Below, piece after piece: positions 5,924 to 5,983 of a DNA stretch of 5,983 nucleotides. Under the pieces are notes generated by a model. That model saw only the letters and a program-made list of their open reading frames with translations, was not told where the DNA came from and ran no database searches. The translations under genes and the position numbers were made by a program. This DNA comes from CANNDT01 sp945876205 (GTDB taxonomy: Bacteria; Acidobacteriota; Vicinamibacteria; Vicinamibacterales; UBA2999). The stretch is taken from contig CANNDT010000160.1 in assembly GCA_947503365.1 (NCBI GenBank), forward strand, positions 1-5,983, read 5' to 3'. How positions within the stretch are numbered: the first letter of the stretch is position 1; each line of letters starts with the position of its first letter.

Positions 5924-5948
5924 CACTGCTCGTGATACACGAGTGGTG
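5924..5948. promoter_or_regulatory. Near-perfect palindrome, candidate operator
   Basis: CACTG-CTCGTG-ATA-CACGAG-TGGTG is an 11-bp inverted repeat around an ATA centre; the inner six pairs are perfect, two outer pairs are G-T as RNA, and the last three are perfect. It lies about 95 bases upstream of the DUF169 GTG and about 35 bases before the window edge, where a plus-strand gene seems to start. Size and symmetry fit a binding site for a dimeric repressor; which regulator cannot be told. Confidence 0.45.
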
Positions 5949-5957
5949 TCTAAGCCC

Positions 5958-5971
5958 GAGGCGCAAGCCTC
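5958..5971 (+). other. Small GCAA-tetraloop hairpin in a probable mRNA leader
   Basis: GAGGC-GCAA-GCCTC forms a perfect 5-bp stem closed by a GNRA-type tetraloop, 5 bases before the Shine-Dalgarno at 5977. In a plus-strand transcript it would sit directly next to the ribosome site and could stabilise the leader or affect initiation. Confidence 0.45.
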
Positions 5972-5976
5972 ACAAG

Positions 5977-5982
5977 AAGGAG
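5977..5982 (+). promoter_or_regulatory. Strong Shine-Dalgarno at the window end, predicts a gene just outside
   Basis: AAGGAG is followed by a single C before the sequence stops. A start codon would be expected within about 10 bases beyond the edge, giving a plus-strand gene divergent from the DUF169 gene. The gene itself cannot be seen. Confidence 0.5.
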
Positions 5983-5983
5983 C

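Noticed and set aside
5829..5966. 46-residue N-terminal extension of the DUF169 protein
   Set aside because: The extension lacks family resemblance and crosses the palindrome, and a GTG with a close Shine-Dalgarno explains the start better.

Overview
The window is GC-rich and gene-dense, and most of its proteins carry secretion signals. Several families fit a free-living Acidobacteriota, perhaps of the Vicinamibacteria type: a DUF6152 protein, a 'GxPDLxGIW' secreted protein, a small 'SGTWKxNxxKS' protein and a reaction-centre-type cytochrome c. The placement comes from protein-family habit and repeat style, not from a marker gene, so it is tentative.

Layout. (1) Positions 1-1976, minus strand: four closely spaced genes, read from 1976 towards 1, that look like one operon. 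They are a DUF6152 protein, a small SGTW-type protein, a PDLxGIW-family protein and the start of a second probable PDLxGIW-type protein cut off by the window edge. All four begin with a signal peptide. (2) Positions 1977-2110: a 134-base spacer with a hairpin-forming segment. (3) Positions 2111-3751, minus strand: a two-domain dienelactone-hydrolase-like protein. Its second domain keeps the Cys-Asp-His triad, while the first has lost the nucleophile motif. Two short repeat elements sit inside the linker region of this gene. (4) Positions 3752-3855: a short divergent promoter region. (5) Positions 3856-5004, plus strand: a secreted di-heme cytochrome c related to the photosynthetic reaction-centre cytochrome subunit, with a C-terminal extension of about 220 residues. 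(6) Positions 5005-5120: a convergent spacer filled by a CACAGAGA-type repeat that folds into a long hairpin, probably a two-way terminator. (7) Positions 5121-5828, minus strand: a DUF169 protein with a probable GTG start. (8) Positions 5829-5983: a regulatory-looking region with a near-perfect palindrome, a GCAA-tetraloop hairpin and a strong Shine-Dalgarno sequence exactly at the window end. This implies a divergent plus-strand gene starting just outside.

How the genes may work together: six of the seven proteins are predicted to leave the cytoplasm, so the region looks like an envelope or periplasmic set (esterase/hydrolase-like, electron-carrier and unknown secreted proteins). No sequence evidence ties them into one pathway. 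I saw no tRNA, rRNA, CRISPR array, transposase or phage gene. I did not find a clear new defence or mobile system. The best leads are the DUF6152/PDLxGIW cassette with a predicted N-terminal His-His, the half-dead double hydrolase, the cytochrome fusion and the control region upstream of the DUF169 gene.
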